64,000 bases of DNA from Verrucomicrobiota bacterium (GCA_018240015.1 JAFEGJ010000005.1:124001-188000); one strand, 5' to 3'; counted from the first letter of the stretch, positions 50,031 to 59,339 are shown. The notes: generated by a model not told the origin, from the letters alone. Numbers and translations are program-made.

Positions 50031-52358
50031 ATGAAGCATTACCATTTTATCGGCATCGGTGGCATTGGCATGAGCGCGCTAGCGCGCATCCTCCTAGATC
50101 GCGGCGTCAAAGTGCAGGGGAGCGATCTTTCTCGCTCAGCCCTTGTCATGGATCTGGAGAAAGAAGGTGCCACGATTTTTTCTGAGCACAAACAAGAGTT
50201 TCTGGGCTCTGCCGAGGCCGTCGTCTATTCAACCGACGTGAAAGTTTCGAACCCCGAGTTTGCCAGCGCTAAAGAGAAGCAGTTGCCTCTTTTACATCGC
50301 TCAGAGCTTCTAGCCCAGCTCATGCAAGGGTCAAAAAGCCTCCTCGTGGCAGGAACGCACGGGAAAACAACGACTACGTCACTTCTCGCCCATGTGCTTT
50401 GCCATGCGGGTCTGGATCCTTCCTTTGCTGTCGGAGGCATCGTCCAGAGTTTGGGCACCAACGGACGTCATGGGAACGGTGCGTATTTCGTCGCTGAGGC
50501 CGATGAGAGCGACGGATCTTTCTTAAGTTACGATCCTTTTGCTGCCATCGTTACCAACATCGATCTCGACCACCTCGATCATTGGAAGACAGAAGAGACA
50601 CTCATAGAAGGATTTCAGAAGTTTATCCAAAAAGTTTCTTCGCAGCTAGTATGGTGCGCAGATGATGAGCGTCTTTTTTCCTTAAATCCTCCCGGGATCA
50701 GCTATGGATTTTCAGAAGATGCCGATGCACAAATCGTGAATTTCACCCAAAAAGGGTGGTCCATTTCTTATGATCTTGTCATCAATGGAAAAACATATCC
50801 TTCCATCGAAGTACCACTACTCGGCGAGCATAATGCCAAAAATTCTGCTGCTGTTTTTACGCTGGCCCTGCATCTTGGCCTGTCGCAGGAAGTCATCCGC
50901 TCAGCCTTTGCAACATTTCTCGGAGCCAAACGTCGCATGGAGTTCAAAGGCGAGAAGAGGGGAGTGCAAATCTACGACGATTATGGCCATCATCCGACAG
51001 AAATTGCCACAACGGTGCAGGGCCTGCGTGCCGCCATTGGAGAAAAGCGCCTCATCGTCGCTTTTCAGCCGCACCGGTATACGCGCACCCGCGATCTCTT
51101 CCACGAATTTTCTTCTGTTTTCGACCACGCCGATCTCGTCATCCTCACCGACATCTATTCTGCGAGAGAAGAGCCCATCCCTGGCATCACCGGAGAGAGC
51201 TTTTTTCAAGAAGTGTCTTCGAAGAGCCGCGCTCAGTGCCTCTTTTTTTCCTATGCAACACTTCCTGACCGACTCGCAGAGCTCCTGCGTCCCCATGATG
51301 TTCTCCTGACCATTGGGGCTGGTAATATTACCTCGATAGGACCGCAGGTGCTTACTAAAGAGATAGCCCCCTTGAAAATGGCCTTTATCGTGGGAGGAAG
51401 ATCGCCGGAGCACGACGTCTCTTATCTCTCTGCCAAAGTCATTCAGCCGCAAATTTCTTCTGAACTCTACCAAACCACCACCCTTGAAATTTCCAAGGAG
51501 GGGAATTGGCATCGCGGCGGCTCTGCCTTGCCGCTTTCTGAAGTGATATCTGAGCTCCAGACCTGCGATGTGATTTTCCCGATGCTCCATGGCATTTACT
51601 GTGAAGATGGGATGCTGCAAGGATTTTTTCAGACGCTCGGGGTTCCTTATACCGGACCTGATTATCGCTCGGCTCCTGTGGCGATGGATAAAGCATGGAC
51701 CAAACACATCGCCGCAAACAGAGGGATTGCTGTCGCCGATTTTCTCGAGTTTACTGCATTGCAGTGGCAAAAAAATAAAGCAGCTGTGCTTTCCCAAATT
51801 ACCGATAAATTTTCTTTCCCGTTCTTTGTTAAACCCGTCCATCTGGGCTCAACATTTGGCGTCTTTCGCGTCACCGACCTCCCATCTTTAGAATCTGCTC
51901 TCGATCAGATCTGCCGCATCGATTACAAGTTTTTAGCGGAAGCCGAAGTCATCGGCCGTGAATTAGAAATCGGCCTCCTGGGCAACGATGATCTCCTCGT
52001 CTCAGATCCCGCAGAGGTGGTCAAAACAGAAGCGATCTATACCTATGAAGGCAAATACGGAACTTCGGCCAGCCCCGCTCTCGTGAAAGTTCCTCTCCCA
52101 CCAACTGTACGTGAAGAGGGAAAACGCATCGCTGAAGTCATCTACCGCGCCATCGGTTGCACGGGCTTTGCGCGCATCGATTTCTTTTTAACAGAAGACA
52201 ACCGATGGATTTTGAATGAAGTCAACCCCATCCCGGGCTGCACACCCACGAGCGTTTATCCGAAAATTCTAGCGGGTGAAGGAGTACCGGTGTCACAGCT
52301 CGTAGACAGGCTCGTGATTGCGGCCCTGCATCGCCACCGCCTTGAACAAAAATTATGA
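50031..52358 (+). CDS. murC-ddl: MurC-Ddl fusion: UDP-MurNAc-L-alanine ligase / D-Ala-D-Ala ligase
   Basis: Bifunctional enzyme of 775 residues. Residues 1-445 are MurC: HFIGIGGIGMSALARILLDR, VAGTHGKTTTTSLLAHVL, EADESDGSFL, DYGHHPTEIATTVQGLRAA. From about residue 450 (MAFIVGGRSPEHDVSYLSAK) the chain is Ddl with the ATP-grasp motifs DKAWTKHIA, FFVKPVHLGSTFGV, EAEVIGREL and WILNEVNPIPGCTPTS. The MurC-Ddl fusion is characteristic of Chlamydiae. The start is preceded by AGAGG in the arm of the foldback element, at rather long spacing (13 nt). Overlaps the next gene by 4 nt. Confidence 0.96.
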   Translation: MKHYHFIGIGGIGMSALARILLDRGVKVQGSDLSRSALVMDLEKEGATIFSEHKQEFLGSAEAVVYSTDVKVSNPEFASAKEKQLPLLHRSELLAQLMQGSKSLLVAGTHGKTTTTSLLAHVLCHAGLDPSFAVGGIVQSLGTNGRHGNGAYFVAEADESDGSFLSYDPFAAIVTNIDLDHLDHWKTEETLIEGFQKFIQKVSSQLVWCADDERLFSLNPPGISYGFSEDADAQIVNFTQKGWSISYDLVINGKTYPSIEVPLLGEHNAKNSAAVFTLALHLGLSQEVIRSAFATFLGAKRRMEFKGEKRGVQIYDDYGHHPTEIATTVQGLRAAIGEKRLIVAFQPHRYTRTRDLFHEFSSVFDHADLVILTDIYSAREEPIPGITGESFFQEVSSKSRAQCLFFSYATLPDRLAELLRPHDVLLTIGAGNITSIGPQVLTKEIAPLKMAFIVGGRSPEHDVSYLSAKVIQPQISSELYQTTTLEISKEGNWHRGGSALPLSEVISELQTCDVIFPMLHGIYCEDGMLQGFFQTLGVPYTGPDYRSAPVAMDKAWTKHIAANRGIAVADFLEFTALQWQKNKAAVLSQITDKFSFPFFVKPVHLGSTFGVFRVTDLPSLESALDQICRIDYKFLAEAEVIGRELEIGLLGNDDLLVSDPAEVVKTEAIYTYEGKYGTSASPALVKVPLPPTVREEGKRIAEVIYRAIGCTGFARIDFFLTEDNRWILNEVNPIPGCTPTSVYPKILAGEGVPVSQLVDRLVIAALHRHRLEQKL

Positions 52359-53119
52359 AATTAGTCCAGTCCCTTGCATGGATCATTGGTTCAGCACTTT
52401 TCATTCCCGGGGCTAGCTACAAAATCTTTCACAAAAGCTGGACCTCTCCTAACGAGGGGCCTGCCTACATTCGAAAGATCGTACAAACAGGTCCTCAGCG
52501 CGAAGCCCTCAAGACCGCCTATCTTGCTCAGCTCATCGGCCTTTCCTCGAATAAGCCCACGCTTTCTAAGTTTTTTGATATTGCTCTTGCTGAGTCGCGC
52601 TTGCGCACCTCTCCCGTCATTCAAGAAGCCACTGTAAAACTCTCCGAATCCGACACCCTCTACATTGACTACACCGTTCGCCAGCCCGTCGCGGCCCTTG
52701 CCGATTTTGAAAACATGGCCATAGATTCTTTGAGCGTTCCTTTTCCTCTCTCTCCCTTCTTTACCCCCAAAAACCTCCCGGAAATTTACCTCGGCATCGA
52801 TAAAATGAGTTATCACCAACCCCTCAAAAGCCCTCAAGCAGAGCTCGCCCTCTCTCTTCTTAAAGTTGTGCAGCCCCTTCCCATGACCTTACAGCGTATC
52901 GATGTTTCCAAGGCTTTTTCTCCACGCCTTGCCGAGCGAGAAATCATCTGCATCGTGGAAGATGGGGGTTATCGACGATTTTTGCGGCTCAGCGCCAAAC
53001 ACTATCCCCAAGGCATCGGTAATTACCTTCAGATTAGGGAGAAATTGCCGCCAAAGCCGCAGGTAATCGATTTGCGCCTTACGAAGTTAGGATACCTCTC
53101 TTCGATTACCAATAAGTAA
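52355..53119 (+). CDS. FtsQ/DivIB-like division protein
   Basis: Protein of 254 residues with one N-terminal membrane helix (LVQSLAWIIGSALFIPGAS) and an exported beta/alpha domain. POTRA-like pattern: PAYIRKIVQTG, LGLSSNKPTLSKFF-like (reads LIGLSSNKPTLSKFFDIALA), VQEATVKLSESDTL-like and DYTVRQPVAAL, the last matching the V-x-E-R-x-P-x-A element of FtsQ. The assignment rests on this layout and the place directly after murC-ddl, where ftsQ is usual. It begins inside the murC-ddl stop (ATGA). Confidence 0.75.
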   Translation: MKLVQSLAWIIGSALFIPGASYKIFHKSWTSPNEGPAYIRKIVQTGPQREALKTAYLAQLIGLSSNKPTLSKFFDIALAESRLRTSPVIQEATVKLSESDTLYIDYTVRQPVAALADFENMAIDSLSVPFPLSPFFTPKNLPEIYLGIDKMSYHQPLKSPQAELALSLLKVVQPLPMTLQRIDVSKAFSPRLAEREIICIVEDGGYRRFLRLSAKHYPQGIGNYLQIREKLPPKPQVIDLRLTKLGYLSSITNK

Positions 53120-53160
53120 CAATTTTGTTACTAATTGGCAGATAGCGATCTAAAGAAAGA

Positions 53161-53222
53161 GCATCCCTATCGCATAGCCATCATGACTATAGCCATATAT
53201 TACGGCCTTCAGACAGGGATGC
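53161..53222. repeat. hairpin in the AT-rich gap between ftsQ-like gene and khpA
   Basis: GCATCCCT (53161-53168) and AGGGATGC (53215-53222) can pair across a 46-nt loop that itself contains the repeated word ATAGCC. A second small palindrome GTAACA-ATTT-TGTTAC overlaps the end of the ftsQ-like gene. The rest of the 278-bp gap is very AT-rich with no gene or known RNA. It may carry the khpA promoter and a weak terminator. Confidence 0.4.
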
Positions 53223-53397
53223 AAAATTAAGTGTTTAAAAGAGGCTCGATTAAACTATTTGTAGTTTCAATCTTAAATATAACATAAATTAATTTAATTA
53301 AAAGTAATTATATAAAATATTCTAGATAAATTGCTTGCTGTAAAAACTCAAAAATTGATACGCTGCATTAGTCTAACCACAAACCTGAATAACGACT

Positions 53398-53628
53398 ATG
53401 AAAGAGTTTATCGCTTACCTAATTAAGAACCTCGTTGACAAACCAGATTCCGTCGATGTCCAAATCATTGAAGGACAGCAAGGAACGCTCGTAGAAGTGC
53501 GCGTATCGCCTGAAGATGTTGCCAAAATTGTGGGCCGGGGTGGTCGCACGATTAAAGCTTTGCGCACGATTGCGATGATTGTGGGAGCTCGCTTTGGACG
53601 CCGCGTCCGTTTGGACCTGATACAATAG
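53398..53628 (+). CDS. khpA: KH-domain RNA-binding protein KhpA
   Basis: RNA-binding protein of 76 residues, full length for the family. The KH signature is VGRGGRTIKALRTI, a variant of the G-x-x-G loop (GRGG), after VEVRVSPEDVAKI and before GARFGRRVRLDLI. KhpA proteins bind many RNAs and affect cell size and division in other bacteria. It stands between ftsQ-like and miaA genes with its own upstream gap. Confidence 0.92.
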   Translation: MKEFIAYLIKNLVDKPDSVDVQIIEGQQGTLVEVRVSPEDVAKIVGRGGRTIKALRTIAMIVGARFGRRVRLDLIQ

Positions 53629-53660
53629 CTAGCTCGCTTATTTAAGATCTTTTTGTTAAG

Positions 53661-54695
53661 TTGGGGGATGTGACCTCACACACAAGTATTGAAGAAAAGC
53701 AGCTCCAAGAACTTCTCAATCCCTTTGCTATTCCTTTAAAGCAAAAAATACCCATCGTCCCCAAAAAAAAGCGCATCATCGTTTTAGCCGGACCTACCGC
53801 CGTCGGAAAAACCCAGCTATCCCTTGCCATGGCCAAAGCGATCGGGGGAGAGATCGTCTCGGCCGACTCGATGCAGGTCTACCGCGGCATGGACATCGGC
53901 ACCGCCAAAATCCGCCCCGAAGAACGGGGTACCATCCGCCACCATCTGGTCGATAGCCGCGATCTCGATGAGACGTTCAATGTCGTCGACTTTTATCACG
54001 AGGCCATCCAAGCGCTCCATGAGATTTTTGCAAGAGACCATGTCCCTATCGTGGTCGGAGGCACCGGTTTTTATATCCACGCCCTTCTCTATGGACCTCC
54101 CAAAGGTCCTCCCTCTAAACCCGATCTGCGATTCCAGCTCGAAAAAGAGATGTCCGAACAAGGGCCGCTGGCCCTCTACGAGCGCTTAAAGGGTCTCGAC
54201 CCCGAATATGCCAAAACCATCACCGTCCGCGACCGCCACAAAATCGTCCGCGCCCTCGAAATCATCACGCTGACCCAGCAAAAAGTTTCGTTCTTTCAGC
54301 CTTCAGCTGAAATGGCTCACGATTATGATTTTCGTTGCTGGTTTGTCTATATGCCGAAAGAGACTCTCTATCCCCGCATCGAAAAAAGATGCGAAGAGAT
54401 GCTCACGGAAGGGTTTGTGGAGGAAGTTCGCCGTCTCGAAAAGGAAGGCCTTCGCAAAAATACTTCGGCTTCACAAGCGATCGGCTATCGTCAGTGCCTG
54501 GAGTTTCTCTCTACACCGCAAACAGCCGATGACCATGCCCATTTTGTCGACGCGTTCAAACAAGCTTCTCGGCGCTACGCGAAACGGCAGTTCACATGGT
54601 TTAGAAAGGAGCCCCTTTTTCGGTGGCTGAATTTAGCCGCGTGCGGAGTTGAGACAGCGCTGGAGATGATCATTCAGGATTACGAGCTGGGATAA
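53661..54695 (+). CDS. miaA: tRNA dimethylallyltransferase MiaA
   Basis: Makes i6A37 in tRNAs reading UNN codons; 344 residues. P-loop VLAGPTAVGKTQLSLAMA (about 41-58), ISADSMQVYRGMDIGTAK type motif (VSADSMQVYRGMDIGTAKIR), and IVVGGTGFYIHALLYG are intact, as is ASQAIGYRQCLEF. The start is unsure: the frame opens with a TTG just after GTTAAG, and a GTG three codons later is also possible; either leaves about 35 residues before the P-loop. A strong terminator follows. Confidence 0.95.
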   Translation: MGDVTSHTSIEEKQLQELLNPFAIPLKQKIPIVPKKKRIIVLAGPTAVGKTQLSLAMAKAIGGEIVSADSMQVYRGMDIGTAKIRPEERGTIRHHLVDSRDLDETFNVVDFYHEAIQALHEIFARDHVPIVVGGTGFYIHALLYGPPKGPPSKPDLRFQLEKEMSEQGPLALYERLKGLDPEYAKTITVRDRHKIVRALEIITLTQQKVSFFQPSAEMAHDYDFRCWFVYMPKETLYPRIEKRCEEMLTEGFVEEVRRLEKEGLRKNTSASQAIGYRQCLEFLSTPQTADDHAHFVDAFKQASRRYAKRQFTWFRKEPLFRWLNLAACGVETALEMIIQDYELG

Positions 54696-54698
54696 TCT

Positions 54699-54722
54699 CC
54701 TTGCCCCGGAAACGGGGCAAGG
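54699..54722. terminator. GC-rich hairpin terminator after miaA
   Basis: A 10-bp perfect stem CCTTGCCCCG / CGGGGCAAGG closes a GAAA tetraloop 3 nt after the miaA stop. It lies between two convergent genes. The tract after it on the plus strand is AAGAAGAATG rather than T-rich, and on the minus strand it is followed by AGATTATCCC, so termination may rely on the stem or on another factor. Confidence 0.75.
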
Positions 54723-54732
54723 AAGAAGAATG

Positions 54733-55236
54733 TTATTTCAGTTTTTTATCAATCGCATTAGCTAGAGCATTTTCAATAATGCCTACATCATTGTGATTTT
54801 CATCTCTCAATGCGTGGCGCGCCCTGGAAGTTAGCAGAATAACTCCTGCAGCTAAACAGGCAAGACCGATAGCATGGGAAGAAACACTTTTTTCCGTCCA
54901 AGCTTTGAAAAGTTCTGGCAAGTTATTGCGGATAGCAACACCACCTACATGAATGAGCAGAGTTGGTACCGAAATTAACCCTTCAACGAAGACTAGGCCG
55001 GCTGTCATAAGTTTATTATCTTTCATGGCGGCAAAAGTGACGGCTCCTAGAGCTTTTTCTGATAACTTAAAGAAACCATAGGCTCCAGCGATGCGAGCGA
55101 TGGACATTGCAGCTTCTCTCATATCATACTTCCCTGAAGGCCCCCCCCTCTTATACTTATATAGGTCTGAAAAGAATCCCGCCAGTCTTATATAGGATCG
55201 GGAAAAGTCGGGTAAAATTCCTGTAACAAATGCCAT
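54733..55236 (-). CDS. hypothetical membrane protein (possible inclusion-type)
   Basis: Protein of 167 residues with GGAGG 9 nt before the ATG. Two long hydrophobic regions are seen, about 75-103 (LMTAGLVFVEGLISVPTLLI continuing HVGGVAI) and 120-140 (SHAIGLACLAAGVILLTSRA). The N-terminal half is amphipathic with basic residues. No family is recognised. Two hydrophobic lobes in a small chlamydial protein can mark inclusion-membrane proteins, but this is only compatible, not shown. It stands alone. Confidence 0.7.
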   Translation of the reverse strand: MAFVTGILPDFSRSYIRLAGFFSDLYKYKRGGPSGKYDMREAAMSIARIAGAYGFFKLSEKALGAVTFAAMKDNKLMTAGLVFVEGLISVPTLLIHVGGVAIRNNLPELFKAWTEKSVSSHAIGLACLAAGVILLTSRARHALRDENHNDVGIIENALANAIDKKLK

Positions 55237-55396
55237 TTAATTTTCCTCCAATGGGTTAAGAAATGTTAAAAACATAAAGTACGGAAACATTTTTCGAAAA
55301 GGATTTTTTTTCTTCTTCAGCTTAAAATCGAATTGTACTAAGCTATCTTCACGTCGATTTACATCTAAAATTTATTCTTGAGAAAGGGCCTCTACT

Positions 55397-56956
55397 ATGG
55401 AATCAGAGCAGAAAATGGAAAGTGGTGTGAAGGATTATTCAGAATTCGAGCAAAAGCTCCTCCAGCTAAAAACGGCAGAGGAAAAGATACGCCATTGTCT
55501 CGAATTTATGCGCCAAAGCATCGCCAACCCCAAAGCTCCTCGCTTTAAAGATTTCTGGGAGAGCAAACGGCTTTGCCTGCCTCTGTTCAAAGAGGAGATC
55601 GTCCCCCAAGTGCGTGCTGAGCTCTGGCAACAATATACGGAGATTTCTGCTGAAGGAAGACACCTTAAGGAAGTGCTCGATGAGGAGTCAGCGTTTGCGA
55701 TGGAGCAGCTGGAGCTGGCAATCGCCGCTCTGGAGAAAGATCTGGAGAAGTTCGAAGAGTTGCTAGGTCAGATGCCTGAGATTGCCCATCTCGAATATTC
55801 CCATAGTGTGAAGGAAAAGACTGACATGTATAGCACTCTGCAACGGGAGCTCAATCTCCTGAGCACGATGGCGGCGCGTGTGAATGGCCTGCGGAAAGAA
55901 GTCATGAAAACCGATATGCGGATTCGGTTTAAAAACAAGTTCCTAGAGAGGCTCTCAAAAGCCGGCGATAAAATTTTCCCCCGCCGCAAAGAGCTGATCC
56001 AGAAAGTCTCTGAAGAGTATCTGAGGGATGTGCACCATTTTAGCGAGGGATGCCGCTCAGAAGACAAGAGACTTCCCTTGAATGCTCTACGAGAAGAGAT
56101 AAAAACGCTCCAAGCTTTGGCAAAAGAACTGACGCTCGATACCCCGACGTTCAATAAGACGCGCGAGTCGCTCAGTCAGTGCTGGGAGTTTGTAAAAGGA
56201 AAAGAGCAGGAAAAGAGAGTCCAGTTTGCTGAGCGCCGTGAGATTTTCGATAAAAATGCGGCTGTGGTGCGCGATAAGATTAAAGCGCTGGCTGCTCGCT
56301 GCGAGCAGGAGACGATGACGATCGAAGAAGCGGGAAAAATCTCCAAAGAGATTTCTCAGTTCATGCGAGGAATAGAACTTGGGCGTGAAGACGTTTCGGT
56401 TCTGAAAGACGAGATCGAAAAAGCGAAGGGTCCTGTCTATGAAAAGATGAAAAAGGCCCAAGAAGAGCGGGAGCGCCTTATTGAGGAATCTCGCAAACAA
56501 AAACAAGAGAAGATGGCGGGACTGAAGGCCCAAATTGAAGAGTCGCTAAAAGTTGTCCAATCGATGCAGGAGCTGACCGACCTCAAGCAAAAATGGGGCA
56601 AAGAGATCGAGCAGCTGGGTCCTACCATGGCCGAAAAAGAGATCTTCCACGATCTTTTCAAGGGAGCGCGCGATCAGATTTTGGTGCGGAGAGAAGAGAG
56701 CCTCAAATCGCTTTCTACAGAAGACCAAAAGTCGCTGGGACATCTCAATGAGCTGTTAGAGGATCATCAACTGCAAAGACAAGAAATCAAAGCTCAGCTC
56801 GATTCCTACCGAAAGGAGCTGTCCGGATCGGGATTTGATTTCGAAAAGGCGATGCGGCTGAGAGATCTGATCGATAGCGAAAAAGTCCATCTTGAAAAGA
56901 TCGATGCTGCAATTGAAGAACTCGAAGATAAAATTGCTGACATCGAAGAAGCTTAA
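55397..56956 (+). CDS. long coiled-coil protein
   Basis: Protein of 519 residues, almost entirely Glu/Lys/Leu-rich helix with heptads (for example MEQLELAIAALEKDLEKFEE, YEKMKKAQEERERLIEESRK, LRDLIDSEKVHLEKIDAAIE). No signal peptide or membrane segment. From memory, C. trachomatis has a coiled-coil protein at the same place, upstream of ybeB(rsfS)-fabF. A structural or scaffold role is likely, but no domain is recognised. The 160-bp gap before it holds an AT-rich stretch that probably contains its promoter. Confidence 0.85.
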   Translation: MESEQKMESGVKDYSEFEQKLLQLKTAEEKIRHCLEFMRQSIANPKAPRFKDFWESKRLCLPLFKEEIVPQVRAELWQQYTEISAEGRHLKEVLDEESAFAMEQLELAIAALEKDLEKFEELLGQMPEIAHLEYSHSVKEKTDMYSTLQRELNLLSTMAARVNGLRKEVMKTDMRIRFKNKFLERLSKAGDKIFPRRKELIQKVSEEYLRDVHHFSEGCRSEDKRLPLNALREEIKTLQALAKELTLDTPTFNKTRESLSQCWEFVKGKEQEKRVQFAERREIFDKNAAVVRDKIKALAARCEQETMTIEEAGKISKEISQFMRGIELGREDVSVLKDEIEKAKGPVYEKMKKAQEERERLIEESRKQKQEKMAGLKAQIEESLKVVQSMQELTDLKQKWGKEIEQLGPTMAEKEIFHDLFKGARDQILVRREESLKSLSTEDQKSLGHLNELLEDHQLQRQEIKAQLDSYRKELSGSGFDFEKAMRLRDLIDSEKVHLEKIDAAIEELEDKIADIEEA

Positions 56957-56996
56957 AGTTGACAAAGATTTCTTTATATGAGAAGTTTGTCTTTGG

Positions 56997-57641
56997 ATGG
57001 GTGCAGCAAAAAAGAGTGTCGGAGTACGAAAGGTTGGGTTCTTTGGGGGGAGTTTTGATCCCATCCATATCGGCCATATCAACCTGGCGCTCTGTCTCTT
57101 AGAAGCCCATAGTCTCGATGAGATTCTGTTTTGTCCCACAAGTCAATCTCCTCATAAATCAGAAAAGCCTCCCGTTGCGATGCGCGAGCACCGCAAGGCG
57201 ATGTGCGCGGCGGCGATTTCTCCGATTCCGCAGTTTACGCTGCTCGATTTAGAGATTCAGCGGAGTTCTTATTCCTATACGATTGAGACGATTCGCACGA
57301 TGATGAAAATGGACGCCGAAAATAAGGCAAAACCAAAGCAGTATTATTTGATTTTGGGCCAAGATTCTTTAGAGGGATTAGAAACATGGAAGGAGGTCGA
57401 TGAATTACTCGTTTTAGCCCCTCCCCTCATCGGTAGCCGGGGTGGCTATGAATTTCCTAAATCTATGCCCAAAAACCTGATCACAATTGTAAAAAAGGGT
57501 CAGACGGAGATCCCCGAGCTGGAAATCAGCAGCACGATGATCCGTGATCGATTGCACAAGGGCCTCTATGCAGGCCATCTCCTCCCCATAAAAGTGTGGG
57601 ACTATATTCAACAAAATAAAATTTATATACCTGAAAAATGA
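56997..57641 (+). CDS. nadD: nicotinate-nucleotide adenylyltransferase NadD
   Basis: Makes deamido-NAD from NaMN and ATP; 214 residues. Nucleotidyltransferase motif GFFGGSFDPIHIGHINLA (about 14-31) with the HxGH catalytic pair, FCPTSQSPHKSEKPP, LILGQDSLEGLETWKE, and the C-terminal ISSTMIRDRLHKG (ISST-x-I-R) are complete. Overlaps rsfS by 4 nt; nadD-rsfS is a common bacterial pair. Its presence suggests at least the last steps of NAD synthesis, unlike C. trachomatis, which takes up NAD. Confidence 0.95.
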   Translation: MGAAKKSVGVRKVGFFGGSFDPIHIGHINLALCLLEAHSLDEILFCPTSQSPHKSEKPPVAMREHRKAMCAAAISPIPQFTLLDLEIQRSSYSYTIETIRTMMKMDAENKAKPKQYYLILGQDSLEGLETWKEVDELLVLAPPLIGSRGGYEFPKSMPKNLITIVKKGQTEIPELEISSTMIRDRLHKGLYAGHLLPIKVWDYIQQNKIYIPEK

Positions 57642-58036
57642 AAAACGATCCTCAAGAACTCCTCACCTGCATTGCCCAAACGATTTTTGATAAAAAAGGA
57701 CTCAATGTTCTGACGTTGGACTTAAGAGGGGTCTCCCTTCTGACAGACTATGTCGTCATCGCCGAAGGAACAGTCGATCGGCACGTGATTGCCATTGGAA
57801 AAGCGATCATCGAGGCGCTGGCGGAAAAAGGGGAGCATCCAGCCCACGTAGAGGGTTTAGTGGTGGGGGACTGGGTGGTGATCGATTATATCGAGATCAT
57901 GGTCCATCTTTTTATGCCGGGAATGCGTGACAAATATCAGCTGGAACAACTCTGGAATAAAGGTAAAATTTTGGATGTGCAAATAGACACATCTCCTAAA
58001 GGTTTAGTGAGTTATGCTCCGAACGATCAGAGTTGA
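57638..58036 (+). CDS. rsfS: ribosome silencing factor RsfS
   Basis: Protein of 132 residues that binds L14 and blocks subunit joining when nutrients are low. Motifs: AQTIFDKKGLNVLTLDLRGV, DYVVIAEGTVDRHVIAIGKA and GDWVVIDYIEIMVHLFMPGM continuing RDKYQLEQLWN. All match the RsfS/YbeB/Iojap family. Starts within the nadD stop (ATGA). Confidence 0.95.
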   Translation: MKNDPQELLTCIAQTIFDKKGLNVLTLDLRGVSLLTDYVVIAEGTVDRHVIAIGKAIIEALAEKGEHPAHVEGLVVGDWVVIDYIEIMVHLFMPGMRDKYQLEQLWNKGKILDVQIDTSPKGLVSYAPNDQS

Positions 58037-58070
58037 ATAAATTGCTTCTTTCCTCTATTCTTATGTCCAT

Positions 58071-59339
58071 ATGGACCAAAAACATAAAAAAAGAGTTGTC
58101 GTTACGGGGATGGGCATTGTCTCGTGTTTTGGGACAGATGTCGATCAATTTTATAAAGAACTTTTGGCAGGAAAGAGCGGAATCGTTCCAATTGAAGAAT
58201 TTCCTTGTCAAGACTATCCGACCCGTTTTGCCGGTGTAATCCGGAATTTTGATCCGGGTGAATATATCGATAAGAAGCAAGCTAGACGTATCGATCCATT
58301 TATCCGTTATACGATGGTAGCAGGAAAAAAGGCTTTGGAGCATGGGGGACTTGTCGGTCCTGCTCTAGAAAAGCTTGATAAAAGCCGCTGCGGCATTCTC
58401 ATCGGTTCGGGGATGGGCGGGATGACGGCTTTTTCCGATGGTATCGAGGCGTTGATTAAACAAAGCTTTAAGCGGATTTCTCCCTTTTTTGTTCCGTATA
58501 TTATCACCAATATGGGCGGAGCACTTCTGGCGATCGACCTGGGATTTATGGGTCCGAATTACTCGATTTCGACGGCTTGTGCAACGGCGAACTATTCTAT
58601 TGTCGCGGCAGCTCAGCATATCCAGCAAGGACATGCCGATGTGATGCTTTGCGGAGGAGCCGAGGCTCCTATATCTCCCATTGGAGTGGCAGGGTTCGTC
58701 GCTTGTAAAGCTCTTTCCGAGAGAAATGATGCTCCTGAAAAAGCGTCTCGTCCTTGGGACCGTGGTCGCGATGGTTTTGTGATCGGCGAAGGCTCTGGAG
58801 TGCTTCTTTTAGAGAGTCTCGAGCATGCAGTAGCCAGGGGCGCAACGATCCTGGCGGAATATGTGGGCGGATATCTCAACTGCGATGCCAACCATATAAC
58901 GAGCCCACGCGAAGATGGATCGGGGGTGTCCGAGTGCATGGAAGGGGCAATTCGGGATGCAGGAATTGCCAAGCAAGACATCAACTACGTCAATTGCCAC
59001 GGCACATCAACGCCTGTCGGTGATATGTGTGAAATCAGGGCCCTGCGCAAAGTCTTTGGGGACCAGATGAGCCGCGTCAAGATCAACTCGACTAAATCGA
59101 TGGTGGGACACTGCCTCGGTGCGGCAGGAGGAATTGAGGCGATTGCCACGATTCAAGCCATCTTAACCGGAATGCTCCATCCGACGATCAACGTCGAAGA
59201 TCCCGAACCTGAACTCGGCGATATCGATATTGTTCCGAATGTGGCCAAAGCCCACCCGGTTACCGCCGCCATTTCGAATTCTTTTGGATTCGGTGGCCAT
59301 AATTCATCCATTATATTTGCTCCCTACAGGGCTTCATGA
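58071..59339 (+). CDS. fabF: beta-ketoacyl-ACP synthase II
   Basis: Fatty-acid elongation condensing enzyme of 422 residues. Begins KRVVVTGMGIVSCFGTDVDQ. Catalytic Cys is in SISTACATANYSIVAAAQ, the two His in NCHGTSTPVGDMCEI and KSMVGHCLGAAGGIEA, and the C-terminal NSFGFGGHNSSIIF is conserved. Its stop overlaps the Nudix gene by 4 nt. Confidence 0.96.
   Translation: MDQKHKKRVVVTGMGIVSCFGTDVDQFYKELLAGKSGIVPIEEFPCQDYPTRFAGVIRNFDPGEYIDKKQARRIDPFIRYTMVAGKKALEHGGLVGPALEKLDKSRCGILIGSGMGGMTAFSDGIEALIKQSFKRISPFFVPYIITNMGGALLAIDLGFMGPNYSISTACATANYSIVAAAQHIQQGHADVMLCGGAEAPISPIGVAGFVACKALSERNDAPEKASRPWDRGRDGFVIGEGSGVLLLESLEHAVARGATILAEYVGGYLNCDANHITSPREDGSGVSECMEGAIRDAGIAKQDINYVNCHGTSTPVGDMCEIRALRKVFGDQMSRVKINSTKSMVGHCLGAAGGIEAIATIQAILTGMLHPTINVEDPEPELGDIDIVPNVAKAHPVTAAISNSFGFGGHNSSIIFAPYRAS

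Noticed and set aside
53120-53397. Hidden small gene or RNA in the AT-rich gap
   Set aside because: No frame with a ribosome site and no recognisable RNA fold beyond a weak long-loop hairpin.
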